Shown: in pieces, positions 35,598 to 47,188 of the stretch
Position numbering within the stretch: position 1 is the first letter of the stretch
Layout: each line of letters opens with the position of its first letter
Assembly: GCA_964036045.1 (NCBI GenBank)
Contig: OZ038387.1
Span: forward strand, 17,135,420 to 17,199,419
Length of the DNA: 64,000 bases
Source of the DNA: Eutreptiella sp. 'Long Island Sound 2002'
Taxonomy: Eukaryota > Euglenozoa > Euglenophyceae > Eutreptiales > Eutreptiaceae
Reading direction: 5' to 3'
The notes under the pieces: model-generated
Told to the model about the DNA's origin: nothing
The model's input: only the letters and a program-made list of their open reading frames with translations
Database searches by the model: none
Made by a program: the position numbers and the translations under genes

Positions 35598-36138
35598 GAA
35601 AAGGGGGGGGGGGGTTACTATCCACACAATTGTTTTATACATTTTCATTTTTTTTACTTTTCGGCTTTCATTTCACAAGCAACTTTGCTGAGATTCCATT
35701 TTGGAAATTTTTAACGTCTTTATTCAACTGTTGTGTAGGGCGTGTAAGACGCTGCAGAACAAACAGAAGTAGTGAGAAAATATTCTGCCAGAGTTCTTGC
35801 AGTTTTTGGGTTGTTGAATCAATCGCATGAAGACACATACATACGTCAAAGCACCACACATTACACATGTCTCTTGCACATGGTTACACATAACCATGTG
35901 CATACATGTGCATACATAACCATGGTTACACATAACATAACATATGATAACATGATATAGCATACTGGGCGGGTCTGGGCTAGGGTTGGTTGGTAGAGCT
36001 GGATCCTAAGTCTAACTTTTTGTCATACTGTTCCACTAGATGTAGTACGTCGTCTGGAACAACTCTTACGTCTTGTGGAACAGCATAAGCTGTTTCGGAA
36101 CTAGCAGTCCTACTGTTTAGCTAGACGTATTTTGTCTA

Positions 36139-36955
36139 CCACTCTCCTTCGCTGGGGGACCTATGCAAAGAATTCATTTGAACGGATCATACACAATGGC
36201 TGAATTTTGTGAAGTGGGGTACTCGGCCACCTTGGCCAGAGCCCAGGGGTACGTACAAGTTCAATGGTTGGGTTACAGTGTTCACAGTAGAGGGCTCTGA
36301 GTGCACATTCAAGTGGCAGACAGAAAAACCCAGTTCCCATGATATTACAGATGTGTTTCTTATTGCTTTTCATAGCATTCCAAGTTCGGATAGCGCATCA
36401 GAGGCCCCTTTGTATCCGGAGTCTGACCACGAAGCTATGGACCCAAAAACGTCCCTACGCTCAGCTGCTTAGCAGAATACCCGGACGCAAAGTGATCCAG
36501 CCAAGCTTTTTCTGCTCATTTCTTCTGCAATACAACGTGCCACCCACGTGCCTGTGTTGCAGTGTCTAACAGTCATAGTGATCAAGTCCTTAGAACCCTG
36601 CATCCCAACACAACAATTTGTGCTTCAAATGCTCATTTTCTGCGGCTTTCGCAGTCTGCCCAGTCAGTCCCAAGTTCCAGATTCCTTGCTCGGACATTAT
36701 TGGGTGCACAAAGACGATTGGTTTTGCCTCTGAAAAGTTGTTTTCAAGCACTACTCAGTGGGTGCACAATTTTGTCCATAATTTCATGCTCAAGTGTTGC
36801 TCTTTCCAAATGTGTTCAGATGGTGGGTCAACATAGGCTGCCCAGGGTGTACACAGCGTGGGATGCTGGTCCTGTATTTGTTTGGGTCATGTCCAAAAAC
36901 CCATGGCACTCCAGCCCTTGTCTGTAGGGGCAGGGCAGGGACGTGGGGGTAGCGT
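36139..36955. other. No supported gene
   Basis: Several overlapping + frames of 60-120 codons, none with a recognised motif or splice support. Confidence 0.4.
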
Positions 36956-37228
36956 TATCCGTTATTTTATTTCTTTTTAGATGCGGATCATTTTTTAAGA
37001 GGTTTTTTTTTTTAGATCCCGAAGTCTGTTCCTGAAACGTTGTTTTATTTTTTTTTAGATTTGCAGCAGATTATTTTTTAGAGAGCCATTTAAAATTTTA
37101 GTCACTTTTGACTCTTTTTTTTAAGTGTGTTGTATTATATTTTAGATGTTTTGTATTTTTTTTAGAAAACATATTATTCCCTAGCGCATCTAAAAAAAAA
37201 TTAATTTTGCATCTAAAAAATATTTTCC
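36956..37228. repeat. T-rich tract with repeated TTTTTTAGA motif
   Basis: TTTTTTAGAT-like motifs recur about eight times, and GCATCTAAAAAA near 37185-37225 inverts TTTTTTAGATGC near 36974. This suggests decayed A/T-rich repeat ends just upstream of the retropepsin-like relic. Confidence 0.4.
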
Positions 37229-37233
37229 CCTGG

Positions 37234-37640
37234 AGAACACCCGCAAAAATGGCCCGTCAACTACGAAAACCCTCCCTCATCCGGAAACCCAAAATGGTAG
37301 CCATCAGAGTGGGTGATGGCAGGACTATCCATTACCTTGGAAGGATTCATGACTGTATGGCTTGGCAAAGAGTCAGCTGTCTAGCACTGCAGAGTATTGG
37401 ACGCTGACGCCTTTGACATTGTCATTGGTGTAGACTTTCTGCGCGCAGGCCCCCAAGTAAAAATGTTGTCCCTCTATGCCGTACGGTGTGATTTCGGCAA
37501 TGCTCTCTTCTCCGTACCTTTGGAGCTGTCAACACGAAAAGAATCCGGATTGTGTTATGCAACCAGGGCTCCATATTGTACTGAAAACTATCAGTTGGCT
37601 AGACACCTCCTTGAAAATGGACTGTGTGCCCAACGGGGAG
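37234..37640 (+). pseudogene. Retropepsin-like fragment of a retroelement, frameshifted
   Basis: The first frame reads VAIRVGDGRTIHYLGRIHD, like the D-G-xxxxxxGxxx strand of retroviral-type aspartic proteases. After a one-base frame change near 37390 the sequence continues VLDADAFDIVIGVDFL, matching the DxVIGxDWL hydrophobic block near the C-terminus of those proteases, then SLYAVRCDFGNALFSVPLEL. The catalytic DTGA/DSGA is not visible, and no reverse transcriptase follows, so this is a relic. It lies on the strand opposite to the downstream DNAAF6-like gene. Confidence 0.45.
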
Positions 37641-38806
37641 GAAACCCCCCAGAACCCCCCCCCCCCAAAAAAAAACCCAGCTTAGGTGAAATCCCGCCCC
37701 CTTCTGTGCAGAAGAAAAGCCCACGGGGGGGGGGGGGGAGGGTTCACCTAAAATGGGTTTTTTTTCTCCCCTACCACATAAAGCCTTAGGTCTTCCAGCT
37801 GAAATTTCTTGTGAAGTGGGCTCATGGAACAATTACAAGGCTTTCACAAGAATCATCGGCGCCTTGGCGCAGCGAAAGAAGTGGCCACTATCAGCCAGGA
37901 ACAGCAGGTGCACAATAATCCAGAGCCGTCTTGTGCCATGAGTGAGCCTTCAACTACTCCCTCAAATAAGCAAGTAGGGGGAAGAGGAGAAGGCCCACAC
38001 ACACACCAACAAGGAATCTGTTGTATGCAACGTACATCTGTACATGTTCTCCCCACTCACGTTTGTTGTTTTCGCAGCCTCTTCGCTGGGAAACCCGAGA
38101 CAAGCTTGGAGTGGTCTTCACGCCAGTCCATGCTAACAGACAAAAAATGCTAATCGCACAACCCCCCAAAATGGTTACTGTGCACATGACAATGCACCAG
38201 TGGTTTGCATAGAAAACCGCTTGGGCACTGAATTGGACTTCAAACTGGAGCACACTGAGACTCCAATATCAAATGTAGAAATGTTGTGCCTTGCAGGTTA
38301 TCCCATTTTCTGCGGCGTTTGAACCAAATCACAGAATGTAACACCTTTTGTTTTTGCTGCAGCATCTGCTCTCGGCACGTTGCAGACAAATGCCCGTGCA
38401 TGGCCCTTCGCAAAGTGGTCTAGAGACCTGTGTCATGCCTTGCCAATTTTACATCGGCTTCGCTCTTGCGGCCAAAGCTGTCAAAACTTGCATCAGCAAG
38501 TCGGCTTTCTGGAGGTCGGGCCAGGGTTAGAAGGTTGGGTTAGGGGAGGGCTAGGTGAGGGGTTATGGGCACAACGAAAACTATCAGGTCCCTGTCTGGG
38601 CTGATGCAACTTGGGCAGAGTGGCCTGTTCAACCTTTTGTGAACTGTAATCCTAAACCTCAGATCACCGAACGAAATGCAAGCACCAAGGGCAGCAAGGT
38701 TCAAAGGTTATCACATTCGGCCTTTTCGCAAACAACCCCACGGATTGCGGCATTCACAGCTCCCAATCGCTGCACACCCAAGCCGCCCAGAAATCATAGG
38801 TCCATG
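37641..38806. other. No supported gene; poly(C) and poly(G) runs
   Basis: C and G runs occur at 37657-37666 and 37728-37738. Frames are short. The last ~400 bp are the 3' flank of the DNAAF6-like gene; no clear polyadenylation signal was picked out. Confidence 0.4.
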
Positions 38807-41800
38807 TTAGACGATGATTTTGCTCTGGTAGTCTGAATAATCGATGACAAGGGTGATGGACAGCGTTTCGGTCTTGCCGTCCCATTTGGCATTCCCCTTG
38901 TTTGGGTAGACCTTTCTCTCCAGCGGTAACATCAGCTTGTATTGGCTAGACCTGTGGACACGGGTTGGGTGTTGGGTTGGCACTCGCACACCGTTCAGAC
39001 CTTGCCGTCATCATCGGTGCCCTGTAACCAAGGGGCCTGCCCCCACTAACGCACTCATTTGTAACGTGTTTCTGGGAGCCAAATACATGCAGATGCGCGG
39101 ACGTCACCTGCACCATGGGTGATTTCCAACCTTCAGACTGTTCTAACGTGAATCATGGTTGCGCCCCTCGCGGCATCTGTGGTGCGTAAAAGAAAAACCG
39201 CGCGGTGTACCAAAAAAGCCCCCATAGCCCTAAAGCCCCCCTGCCCAAAAGGCGGACCATTGAGCATAACCCTGAGGATGGGTGAGCAAGGCCAATCAAT
39301 TCTCTTCCACTCCAAGGGTAAAACTTGGTGTTGTACGAGAGCGCGCATCGTGAGCGCAGGGGCTAGTGCGCGCTTTGTGAGGACACGCCCTCAATGCACA
39401 GAGACAAGGAAAGAGGGCCACCAAAGCTTGAAAGAGGAGGGCATGGCACGAATGTATGTTCCTGGTGCATCACCGAAACACACTCCTGGACACCACAACA
39501 AATGCCCTGGCGGCCCCTGTGTCTGCAGACGACGGCCAAAGAGGTACCTGAAATCCAGAAATCTCTCTTTGATGTCCACTTGGAAGTCTTTTGGGCCTTT
39601 GCTTCCTGATCCAAGACCACGGGACCGCACGGACGCAAAGGACCGAGCATCGCGTCCCCCGCCTCCCAAGAAGCACTTAGGTCTCAACGAGATTTTGTCA
39701 CCAAAGGCCTCTCAGGGAAGAGGTCCATGTGGATGGAACCACTGATGCCATCGACGTAGCAAGCCTCACGCAAATGAGGCAGGTGGGGCATCGATGCACT
39801 ATTTCCGACGGGGATGGGGTGTCACATCTGCGCTCCCAGGTACCGCAAGCCTCGGCACAGGGGCGACCATACAGACCGATGCTGTGGATCGGCGCGTCCC
39901 TACAATCGATCACCAACGCCCCATGAAGTAACTGACCCGGGCATCAAGGGGTCACGGACCAATGCTCGACCTGACCTAACCCCAACCCCAAATACAGCGG
40001 GTCTATTTTTTTTTGTCCGAAATTGCCGGCACTTCAGGCGGCTATGCAAGATAAACTCCGAGGACAGTACATCGTTGAAGTATGATGCAATCTTCCCCTG
40101 TCAAGGACAGGGGCTAAGGGCCCAGGAGTCACCGATCACGCCCCGCTGGTCGGATACACCTGCATTGCAGTGGTCACCAGCACACAAATACAGCGGATGC
40201 GTACTTTGCCTTGTCTTAACCGGCAAATCACCCACTGCCCGGCTGAACCCTTCGCAAAGGTGCAGCACCCAAGTAGTCAGCTACTCGCAAAACCCCAGCA
40301 CCTGTGTATACCATTACACCTTCTTAGTGTACAGCGACCGGCAGACGCAACACCTGGAAGCTTGATATCCAAGATCATTTCTTCGCACCGCATCGACGAG
40401 GGGTCCTTCTCCCAGTCCATCCCAAGGTATACATCAGTGGCACCCACCTGGGGCCATGCAAGATGGAAGGTACGCGTTGCAGAGCGTTGAGAGCAGTCAT
40501 GCAGTGCACAGCAACACAGGAAAGATATTCCCCGCCGGGTCCGGACTGAAAGCAGGCACCTACTTTTATTTGACCACCATACGAAGCTACGGGTTGCGTG
40601 TGCCACCCAGACACTGGCCCCCTTTGTTGGCAAAGATGCCAGGCCCCCTTCAGTTGCCCTGTGGCCGGCGGCCTGAAGCTACATGGAATGATTTTGTTGC
40701 TTCAGCCCGTGACACTGCCTCCAAGATTGCGCGTTTATGTCTTGTACCATGGCGTTTGCAGTGCATGCCGTCCGTGCAAGTGGTGCCAGCCTGGCTTTAA
40801 TGAACACGTTTGTGTCTAAAGGACAGCCTCTTGGCCAATGGTAATGGTCAAGCCCGCGGCATCGAATCGAATGAGCAGTTGGTTGTTCCCAATTGTTGTT
40901 GCCTTTGCTGAGGCTTGTGTGTCTTCCCCTGACCCCCCTCCCCAGTGAAAGCAAACAGATCGATATGAGCGGTTGTTCGCATACTCTGATTTCAACAGCA
41001 TCAAACCACAAATCGGCAATTCGTGTGTGATAATGTATCATTTGATGAGTTGTGGGGTTCGAGTTGGATTAACGACCGATTTACAGCAATGGCCGTTGGG
41101 CAAACTGAGCATCGCAGTTTCACTGCATACACTTTGGGCCGCACGGGATCCCTAACCCCATGGAGCCTCGCAGCTTCAATAACATACGACGAACGAATAA
41201 CGAACAACGAATGGATGACGCGATCTGGGATTTCGAACTGGGGGGCGCACGGGGTCTTACCACACAGCAAAACCCTTGGGCCTTTTGGCCAGTCACCATC
41301 TGAATTCGACGGAACACTAATTGCTGCAAACGCCAAAGTAAGTGTCTGCGACCTGGACAACGCAAGAAATTACTGCATTTTTGCGATTAATTTTGCGAGA
41401 TCCTTTTGGCATGGGACCTGTCCGAAAAATCAATCTGTCCAAAGGGAAAGCAAGACAGACAACTGTCTGGCCCCCCTCTGTTTGGTAGTGGACATCCGGT
41501 CCATTACCAACTGTACCAACATCAAACCCGGTCACATGGGGTCCAGTGACCCCCCAGGACTCTGCATGATCGAGATGATCAAGCTTCATGTTGGCCTCTC
41601 TTGGGAGGCCCTTATCCAGCCCCCCCCCCCACTACCACGCCCCCCCCACCCTCCCGCCCAGTATTCCTGCACCCCCCATAGGCCCATCATCAGCACAGAA
41701 AATACTTCCTCTTACATCTCCCTCAACCACCTTGGCCGCTCTCGCATCAAAACCTCCTCCCCCTTCCCTTTTCCCTCTCACCCAAAATTAGTTTTTACAA

Positions 41801-44800
41801 TAATTAGTCACAGTTGTTGGGCAGCCTTTTTTCGCAACGAATGGCAGTACTTCAGAAAGGGAACATGGATGTGCAATTACCAACCACAACCAGGGTCAAT
41901 TCCCATATTTCAGTATCCCAAACTGATTTGATAATTTTGTGAGCGGTGCTTCTGCATCCATGTATTTGTCCCAGGGGTAGTACATACAGCCCCTACTTCA
42001 ACAGCAAAACCAGAACACGAGAGGCAAATACGACAACTCTATCTTTGTTTACAAGGAAGCAGACCAGAGCGCTCTGTAATGCTTCACGGTACCCGTGCAG
42101 TCCTCATTACTTTTTGTCAGTCATCTTCCCTTTCAATCTTACCGGCTTCCCATGTCTCATCAGAACGCTGCAGAACCTTCCCCATGCATCAGATAATGCA
42201 GAAATACAACACACTTACAGCCCACAAGCGGGCCAATCGGTTGGAACCGACACAATGGAGTTCACAAGATGCAATTTCTAATCCACAGCTACAAATTCAT
42301 GCAGAAGTTCAGTCTCCATCAATTTGGAGATGTGTGTGGAGTCATCATGTGTAACTTCTCATCTTTGCGACTTTTTGATTTTTCATGCAGTCATGCAACC
42401 ACCACTTTTTTGTGCACCACCACTTGATCTGCTATTGGCATCAGATGACTCTGAGCTGCAGTCGCTTCTGCAATATAAACGAGCAGATACCAGTGGAAGT
42501 ACTGAATGAAGTAGAGAGTGCTCTGGATGCAGCATTTGCCAGGAGCGTTGCCTCCAAAGCGTTGTGTGATGCTCTGAAATGGATCACTGCATCTGGAACT
42601 GTCACCTTTGTGTCTAGCGTCAAGTTGCTTCTATCATCTCATGGTTACCTCATCACGGTATCAGCCGAAGTGCGAATGACAAGGGCAAGACGGAGTTTGA
42701 GCATTTGCCTATAGCCTTGGCAACATCACGAGCCCTAATAGCTCATGTACAAGCACAATTGCCTTCAATGCGGAAATTGATGGCCGTGTAGGAACCTACG
42801 TACAGGACAGCTACCAACAAGCAAGTCAAAACTGTGTACTCCAGGCTCCTGCAGATCTCTGAAGTTGGGTACATAAAGGTAAACAGTACTCTCCTACGCA
42901 ATCCTTCAACCAGTTAAGAAAACTTTACCAGTTTCGCTGAAAAATGCGTGGCAAGAGCTGCAGAAATGGGGGCTTCAGCGGATACAAGAAAAATTGTTTC
43001 ATCTGCCAGAACAACTCTCCTTTTCAGGCGCGGCCACCGTGTCACGAGTCGGTTGTCAATGTTTGGTTCACTTTCACTTGCATGGGCAATGAATAAGATA
43101 GCCCTACTGCACATGAACAAGGCAGCCAAAACAGGTGCTTGATCTCGACCATCACAAAATCAAAAGCTCAATAAGCGCTGTGTCACTCAACTATATAAGT
43201 GGATACTGTGGAGCATTTTGAAAATGTCTGGCCTGGGGAGAAGCCTTCTTGGGCTACAGCCCCCACAATGGCCATGATGAAAACCGCAGCGCTTGGAAAA
43301 TACACTATCAGGACTAGAGATGGGCACGCATAAGACGACATGCAGATTTATTACAACCCTGAGAAATGAAGAAGATCCTGAACAAGAACAAGAAACAGTG
43401 ATTCTTGCTCATTTCGCATCACATTCTAGCACTTCAATCGACATAGAATGATCTCCGTCATTTGCAAGCAGAGGACCATTCACTCAAGGACACGTGCATC
43501 AAGCAAGGAAAACAGATCAGGCAATTAGAGGACACCATCAAGCATCTGAGAGATGAGAATTCAGATCTGCTGACACAGATTCAAGACTCTACAGGACTGC
43601 CAATGGCAGATTGTAACAAAAAATTGGCATCGGCATTTGCCCCTCTTCTTCAGATCCAAAGCAGAGCCAAAGAGTGGCACGGCCCTCCGTCAGACGGTGT
43701 GGGGTCGTTTTTGAAGCGGCATGTTCCCTCCAATTTATCTCTATTCCCTCTTCTGCACCTCAAATTCCTGGAATCTGTCCACCGTTCGCCAGGTGTCTGA
43801 TAGTCACTGGACTGACTGATGATGTCCGCAAGTTATCCATGGCACTCATCCCTTTTACCACAACACACCCATAGAACCTAATGCTGGGGTGGAGCAAACA
43901 GGGCCCAGTCTAGGCTCGCAGTTTTCCCACGGTGCAGGCCGTGTGGCTGGCAAGGGCTGGGTCACGGGTCCTGCTCCTCCTCCTCCTCCTCCTCCTCCTC
44001 CTCCTCCCCCCAAACCCCAATGGGACCCTTCACCAAATCACTTAGGCAGGGGAGGCGGGGAGGGAGGGGCAAAGGCAGGGCAGTCCTTGAGAATTAAAAA
44101 AACTCATTGATTTATACCTCATGCAACAAAAGCGCACACCGCCATTGAGAGCCAGGCACTACACAAGAGTTTCGAATCATGCGGTGATAAGCGCATCTAC
44201 AGGCTGTCATTGGTAAAGAAAAGACATGTAAACCTTGACCCGCCATCGGTACTTAATGAAAAAAATTTGACCATTAACCGCTCGCGATTGGCGGTTGACC
44301 GCTGGGCTGGCGGAGAACCGCCGGCCCAGAGGGTGGTCCCAAGCGGAAATTGGGAAAGCAACTCGTCCCTGGACAAGGGGGGTACAATTGTATGCATGTG
44401 CTGCAGGTTGCGGGGGGGGGGAGGAAAGATGGCGCACGGAAGTATCGGAACCCTGGGATGTGCTGAAGCCGCCCAGTCAGAGCTCACGGGTCTTGGGCCT
44501 GGGCGTGGTAGGGCTGGCAGACGCTCGGGGCTGTGTTCCAAGGACAACGAGGGCTGTAGCTGTCCTGGAAGACTGCCGAAAGCAGTAGTGATCTAAGCAG
44601 GTACCGTCAGGACCTGGCACCAAGTCCTCTCTGCTGTGCAGTGCATATATCGCAGCGTGGCGTGTCCGTTGTGTGGTGGTTGTTGTATTGGCGCACGACG
44701 TGCACGTGCGTGGCCGTGGGAATGAAATCTGGAGAGAACCCCCTCCCAAATTCTCAAATGGGGATTTTGGACCCCACGACACCAGGGACACGAGGGGAGG

Positions 44801-45425
44801 GGTTTCCGTTCGGAGTGCAATTCTGAAGGGCCCTATAAATGGACCCCATGCCCTGCCCACTGCTGTTGGCTATATCCACAACCACTGCGCCTTCGCTTGG
44901 CGACCCACTGTGTACTCATGCAGCTGCCCGGATGACGGAGAATGCAGCAGGGGGCCGGAAGGGCGCATGCCAGAACATTGCCGAATGTCGTTGCATTTGA
45001 AGCAACACCCAATCTATCAATACTGCCCCCACGCTGAGTCATGTCAATGCAGCATCCCGTGACTGTATGCAACGTGTGCAGTAGCACCACCTCTGAGCCG
45101 AAGGAATGCTACATGGCCAAAATTGCCTTCACACCTGCTGCTTGTATTTCATATTAAACTCCGGTCGCTTGCGGGGGTCACTGGGATCGTTCCACAATCC
45201 GGTAGTAGAAACCTCGTCGGTCGTCCAAATGTCATTTTTGCTGGGCGGTTTCGGCTCTTCAACTATTTCTTGGGTCTGAGGTCCAATTGCAGCGGGCGAC
45301 GCATAGGCCATTGTCTGCTTTGCTGCTGCTTCTTGTCGGTGCCGCTTCTCATCTTCTTCTGTGCTCTGCCCCAAAAGATTGGCCAAATCGCTGATATCGC
45401 CCCCTTGTCCGTTCAAGAAGGACAT
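38807..45425 (-). CDS. DNAAF6: DNAAF6/PIH1D3-like dynein-arm assembly factor (four exons)
   Basis: PIH1D3 (Twister in Chlamydomonas) is a cytoplasmic co-chaperone working with HSP90/R2TP-like complexes to pre-assemble axonemal dyneins. Exons are 45425-45135, 40447-40354, 39605-39548 and 38951-38807; phases join exactly and give 195 residues plus TAA (human about 214). Landmarks in order: MSFLNGQGGDISDLANLLG, AIGPQ, KNDIWTTDEV, DPRKRPEFNMKYKQQ, then VGATDVYLGMDWEKDPSSMR and CEEMILDIKLPG, KDFQVDIKERFLDF, RSSQYKLMLPLE and NAKWDGKTETLSITLV. These match the PIH1 N-terminal IGP/DIW/DPR region, the CExxxxKIxLP strand, the DLRxPxYKLxLxLP strand and the C-terminal KAxWDGKTETLSxTL of the family. The start is preceded by TTACC. 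Intron 1 is 4.7 kb and hosts antisense frames; introns 2 and 3 are 0.75 and 0.6 kb. The gene implies motile cilia or flagella. Confidence 0.88.
41930..43800 (+). other. Coding-like fragments antisense within DNAAF6 intron 1
   Basis: Open + segments include EVLNEVESALDAAFARS (about 42500-42550) and a 43462-43800 frame with a heptad-like stretch, GKQIRQLEDTIKHLRDENSD, predicted coiled coil. They are separated by stops and frame changes. They could be a degraded transposon ORF or an antisense nested gene with introns. No family recognised. Confidence 0.25.
43972..44005. repeat. (TCC)n microsatellite
   Basis: About eleven CTC/TCC units. On the + strand they give an artificial polyproline frame. 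Confidence 0.9.
44006..45134. other. Intron 1 of the DNAAF6-like gene, 5' part
   Basis: Overlapping frames on both strands without recognised domains. The interval follows the donor GTGTGA at 45134. A poly(G) run lies at 44412-44421. Confidence 0.5.
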
Positions 45426-45904
45426 GGTAACAGGGAAAGAAAATCAAATCTAAAGGCGGATCAGTGTGCAAGTAGGCCATCGAGGGATGAGAGCACAGTG
45501 TGTGCCTTATACAGTACACTGTGGACACAGCACCAACCGGCCTCATTGCCCTCACCCTGTGCGGGTCTGCTGGGCTGCCCGTACCCATAGTTCAACCACT
45601 ATTCGTCCACAGTGTACCCTCCTGCCATGCAGTATCCAAGGTTGACATACGAAATGGCACATGCTGCAGACACGAAATGTCATCCAACACACTGCAGAGC
45701 TCCTCCAGTAATTTCGCAGTATGCAGTGTCTCACAGACACGCACTGTGGCCTGAGGGCCTGAGGAGTGTTTCACTGAAAGACACGTGGAAAGACGCTGGC
45801 ACACTTCTCACAGCTGCACTCTGGCAGCACAAGAGAGGACTCCTCTGGAGGGTGGACAGACGGGGAGGGGGTCTAGGGGGCGAGACACAAAATACCATGC
45901 ACTT
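45426..45904. other. Upstream region of the DNAAF6-like gene
   Basis: The 5' flank of the gene. No TATA-like or initiator element could be chosen with confidence, and no other gene is supported. Confidence 0.4.
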
Positions 45905-46440
45905 TGACTTGATGTTGCAGGGTCCACATGATTCTTAAAAACATGGGTTTGTCCCTTGAATTCGTGAAAAAAGGACCCTTTTTGAGTACCATAGTACCCA
46001 ATTTGGCATACCATGGGGCCTAGTCCTTCTAGTTGCAGGGCACACTTTGCGCGCCCCGTAGGCAGGCTGTGCAAGGAGCTGTTTGGTAATCAAAACTGCT
46101 TTCATAGCATTTTTTGATCCTCTTGCTGTAGTCGTCAATAGGGCTCCCCGAAACGCTGAGGGAAAGGCTGCACAGGGCCAGGAATGAGAACACCTCCCTC
46201 CATAGTGAACCCTCCAACAAGGATGGCTTGGCATTAGAGTCCATTATCCCAATCGATTTGGGGCATGGACCTTTGGCTTCAGATGTCGCATGCGAATGAC
46301 AAGAAAGGGCAAATGAAGACTTGATCCACGTGCATGCAAAGTGTGCCTGCAACTAGAAGGACTAGGCCCCATGGTATGCCAAATTGGGGCCTATGGTACT
46401 CAGAAAGCGTCCTTTTTTCAAAAATCCCATTAATGCAACA
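45905..46440 (-). repeat. ~400-bp satellite, inverted copies
   Basis: Reversed, this interval begins CATTTGCCCTTTCTTGTCAT (46315) and carries GACTCTAATGCCAAGCCATC, CAGCTCCTTGCACAGCC and TATGCCAAATTGGGTACTAT, matching 11038-11935. A partial second unit occupies about 46320-46440. The - frame shares the ATRRTRPHxMPNWVxWY peptide with the other copies. Confidence 0.7.
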
Positions 46441-46477
46441 CATCAACCAAAATCTGCCGTAGACAAGGGGGGAATCC

Positions 46478-47188
46478 TTGCACTGCCCCCGCACTGCACG
46501 CACACTGCGCGCTACTTTTAGACTATGTTCCCCCCGAAGCACGCCCCTTGGAAACAACCGTAGAAATTGGCGACCCAAACTGGACCAGGGACCTTGAGAA
46601 GGACCTTCCCGGTTCTTGTGGCAGTGGTGAAGGACCAAGGGCCTTTGGGGGGGGAACTTGACTGTGTGTTGGGCGGTGGAGATGGAGGGCAGTCAGGTGG
46701 CAAATCTAAACTTGGGATGGCAAAGGAGATGGACTCCATCTTGCATTGCTGATTCACCACTCTCAACCCATCTTGGTAGTATTCCAAGTGGAGGAGTCCG
46801 TCTTCAGCCGTCCCAACCACCGTGGCAGGAGGTCGAAGGCCATTGGAGTGGGTGCAAAACACCCAATCCCCAATACTGAGATCCATGGAGAAAGTGGGCC
46901 TGAGAAATGAGGAGGGAAGTATGATGTCCTGTAGTAGGCACCCTCAAAGTGTATCACCATATCAATCAACCGAGAAAAAGAGTAGGTGTGGTGGAAATGG
47001 GTAAAAAACGTGTGCAAAAAGGTAGAAATGGGTGAAACAGGGTGAACATCCAAAAATGCCATATCCCCATTGCATCAAAACCTACAACCAAACAACAATG
47101 ATGCCCAAAGTACCACAAAGTATGGGTTTCTACTACGGCCAAACGCCCAAATAGTTGCTCTGCGTGCGCACTGTACGTGCGCTGCGCT
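46478..47188 (-). mobile_element. GCACTGCGTG-bounded element, third family member
   Basis: Both ends carry degenerate GCACTGCGTG repeats in the same orientation (46478-46511 and 47156-47188). The right arm, with CTACTACGGCCAAACGCCCA before the repeats, resembles the right arm of the copy at 57-808. The core contains a Tudor-like ORF unrelated to the cores of the other two copies. No transposase seen. Confidence 0.45.
46518..46886 (-). CDS. Tudor-like domain ORF carried by the third element
   Basis: MDLSIGDWVFCTHSNGLRPP is followed by ATVVGTAEDGLLHLEYYQDG and LRVVNQQCKMESISFAIP. The GDWVFC...LxPATVVG...GLLHLEYxQDG pattern is that of a small beta-barrel (Tudor/SH3-like) chromatin-reader or RNA-binding module; the match is to the general fold only. 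A Pro/Ser-rich linker and a short hydrophobic tail (VPGPVWVANFYGCFQG) follow. The 122-codon frame is intact from ATG to stop. It may be a captured exon set rather than a host gene. Confidence 0.4.
   Translation of the reverse strand: MDLSIGDWVFCTHSNGLRPPATVVGTAEDGLLHLEYYQDGLRVVNQQCKMESISFAIPSLDLPPDCPPSPPPNTQSSSPPKGPWSFTTATRTGKVLLKVPGPVWVANFYGCFQGACFGGNIV

Larger units (their letters stand above)
34664..36136 (+). mobile_element. TA-flanked DNA transposon with 117-bp inverted repeats (pogo/Tc1-type)
   Basis: The left terminus GACAAAATATGTCTAGC (34664) and the right terminus, reversed GACAAAATACGTCTAGC (36136), begin inverted repeats of about 117 bp (34664-34780 and 36020-36136). Both arms repeat a TGTTCCAGAAGACG-like motif. 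The element is flanked by TA on each side (34662-34663, 36137-36138), the duplication used by Tc1/mariner/pogo transposases. Inside is only the C-terminal part of a DDE transposase, so the copy is defective. Mismatches between the arms show that it is not recent. Confidence 0.8.
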
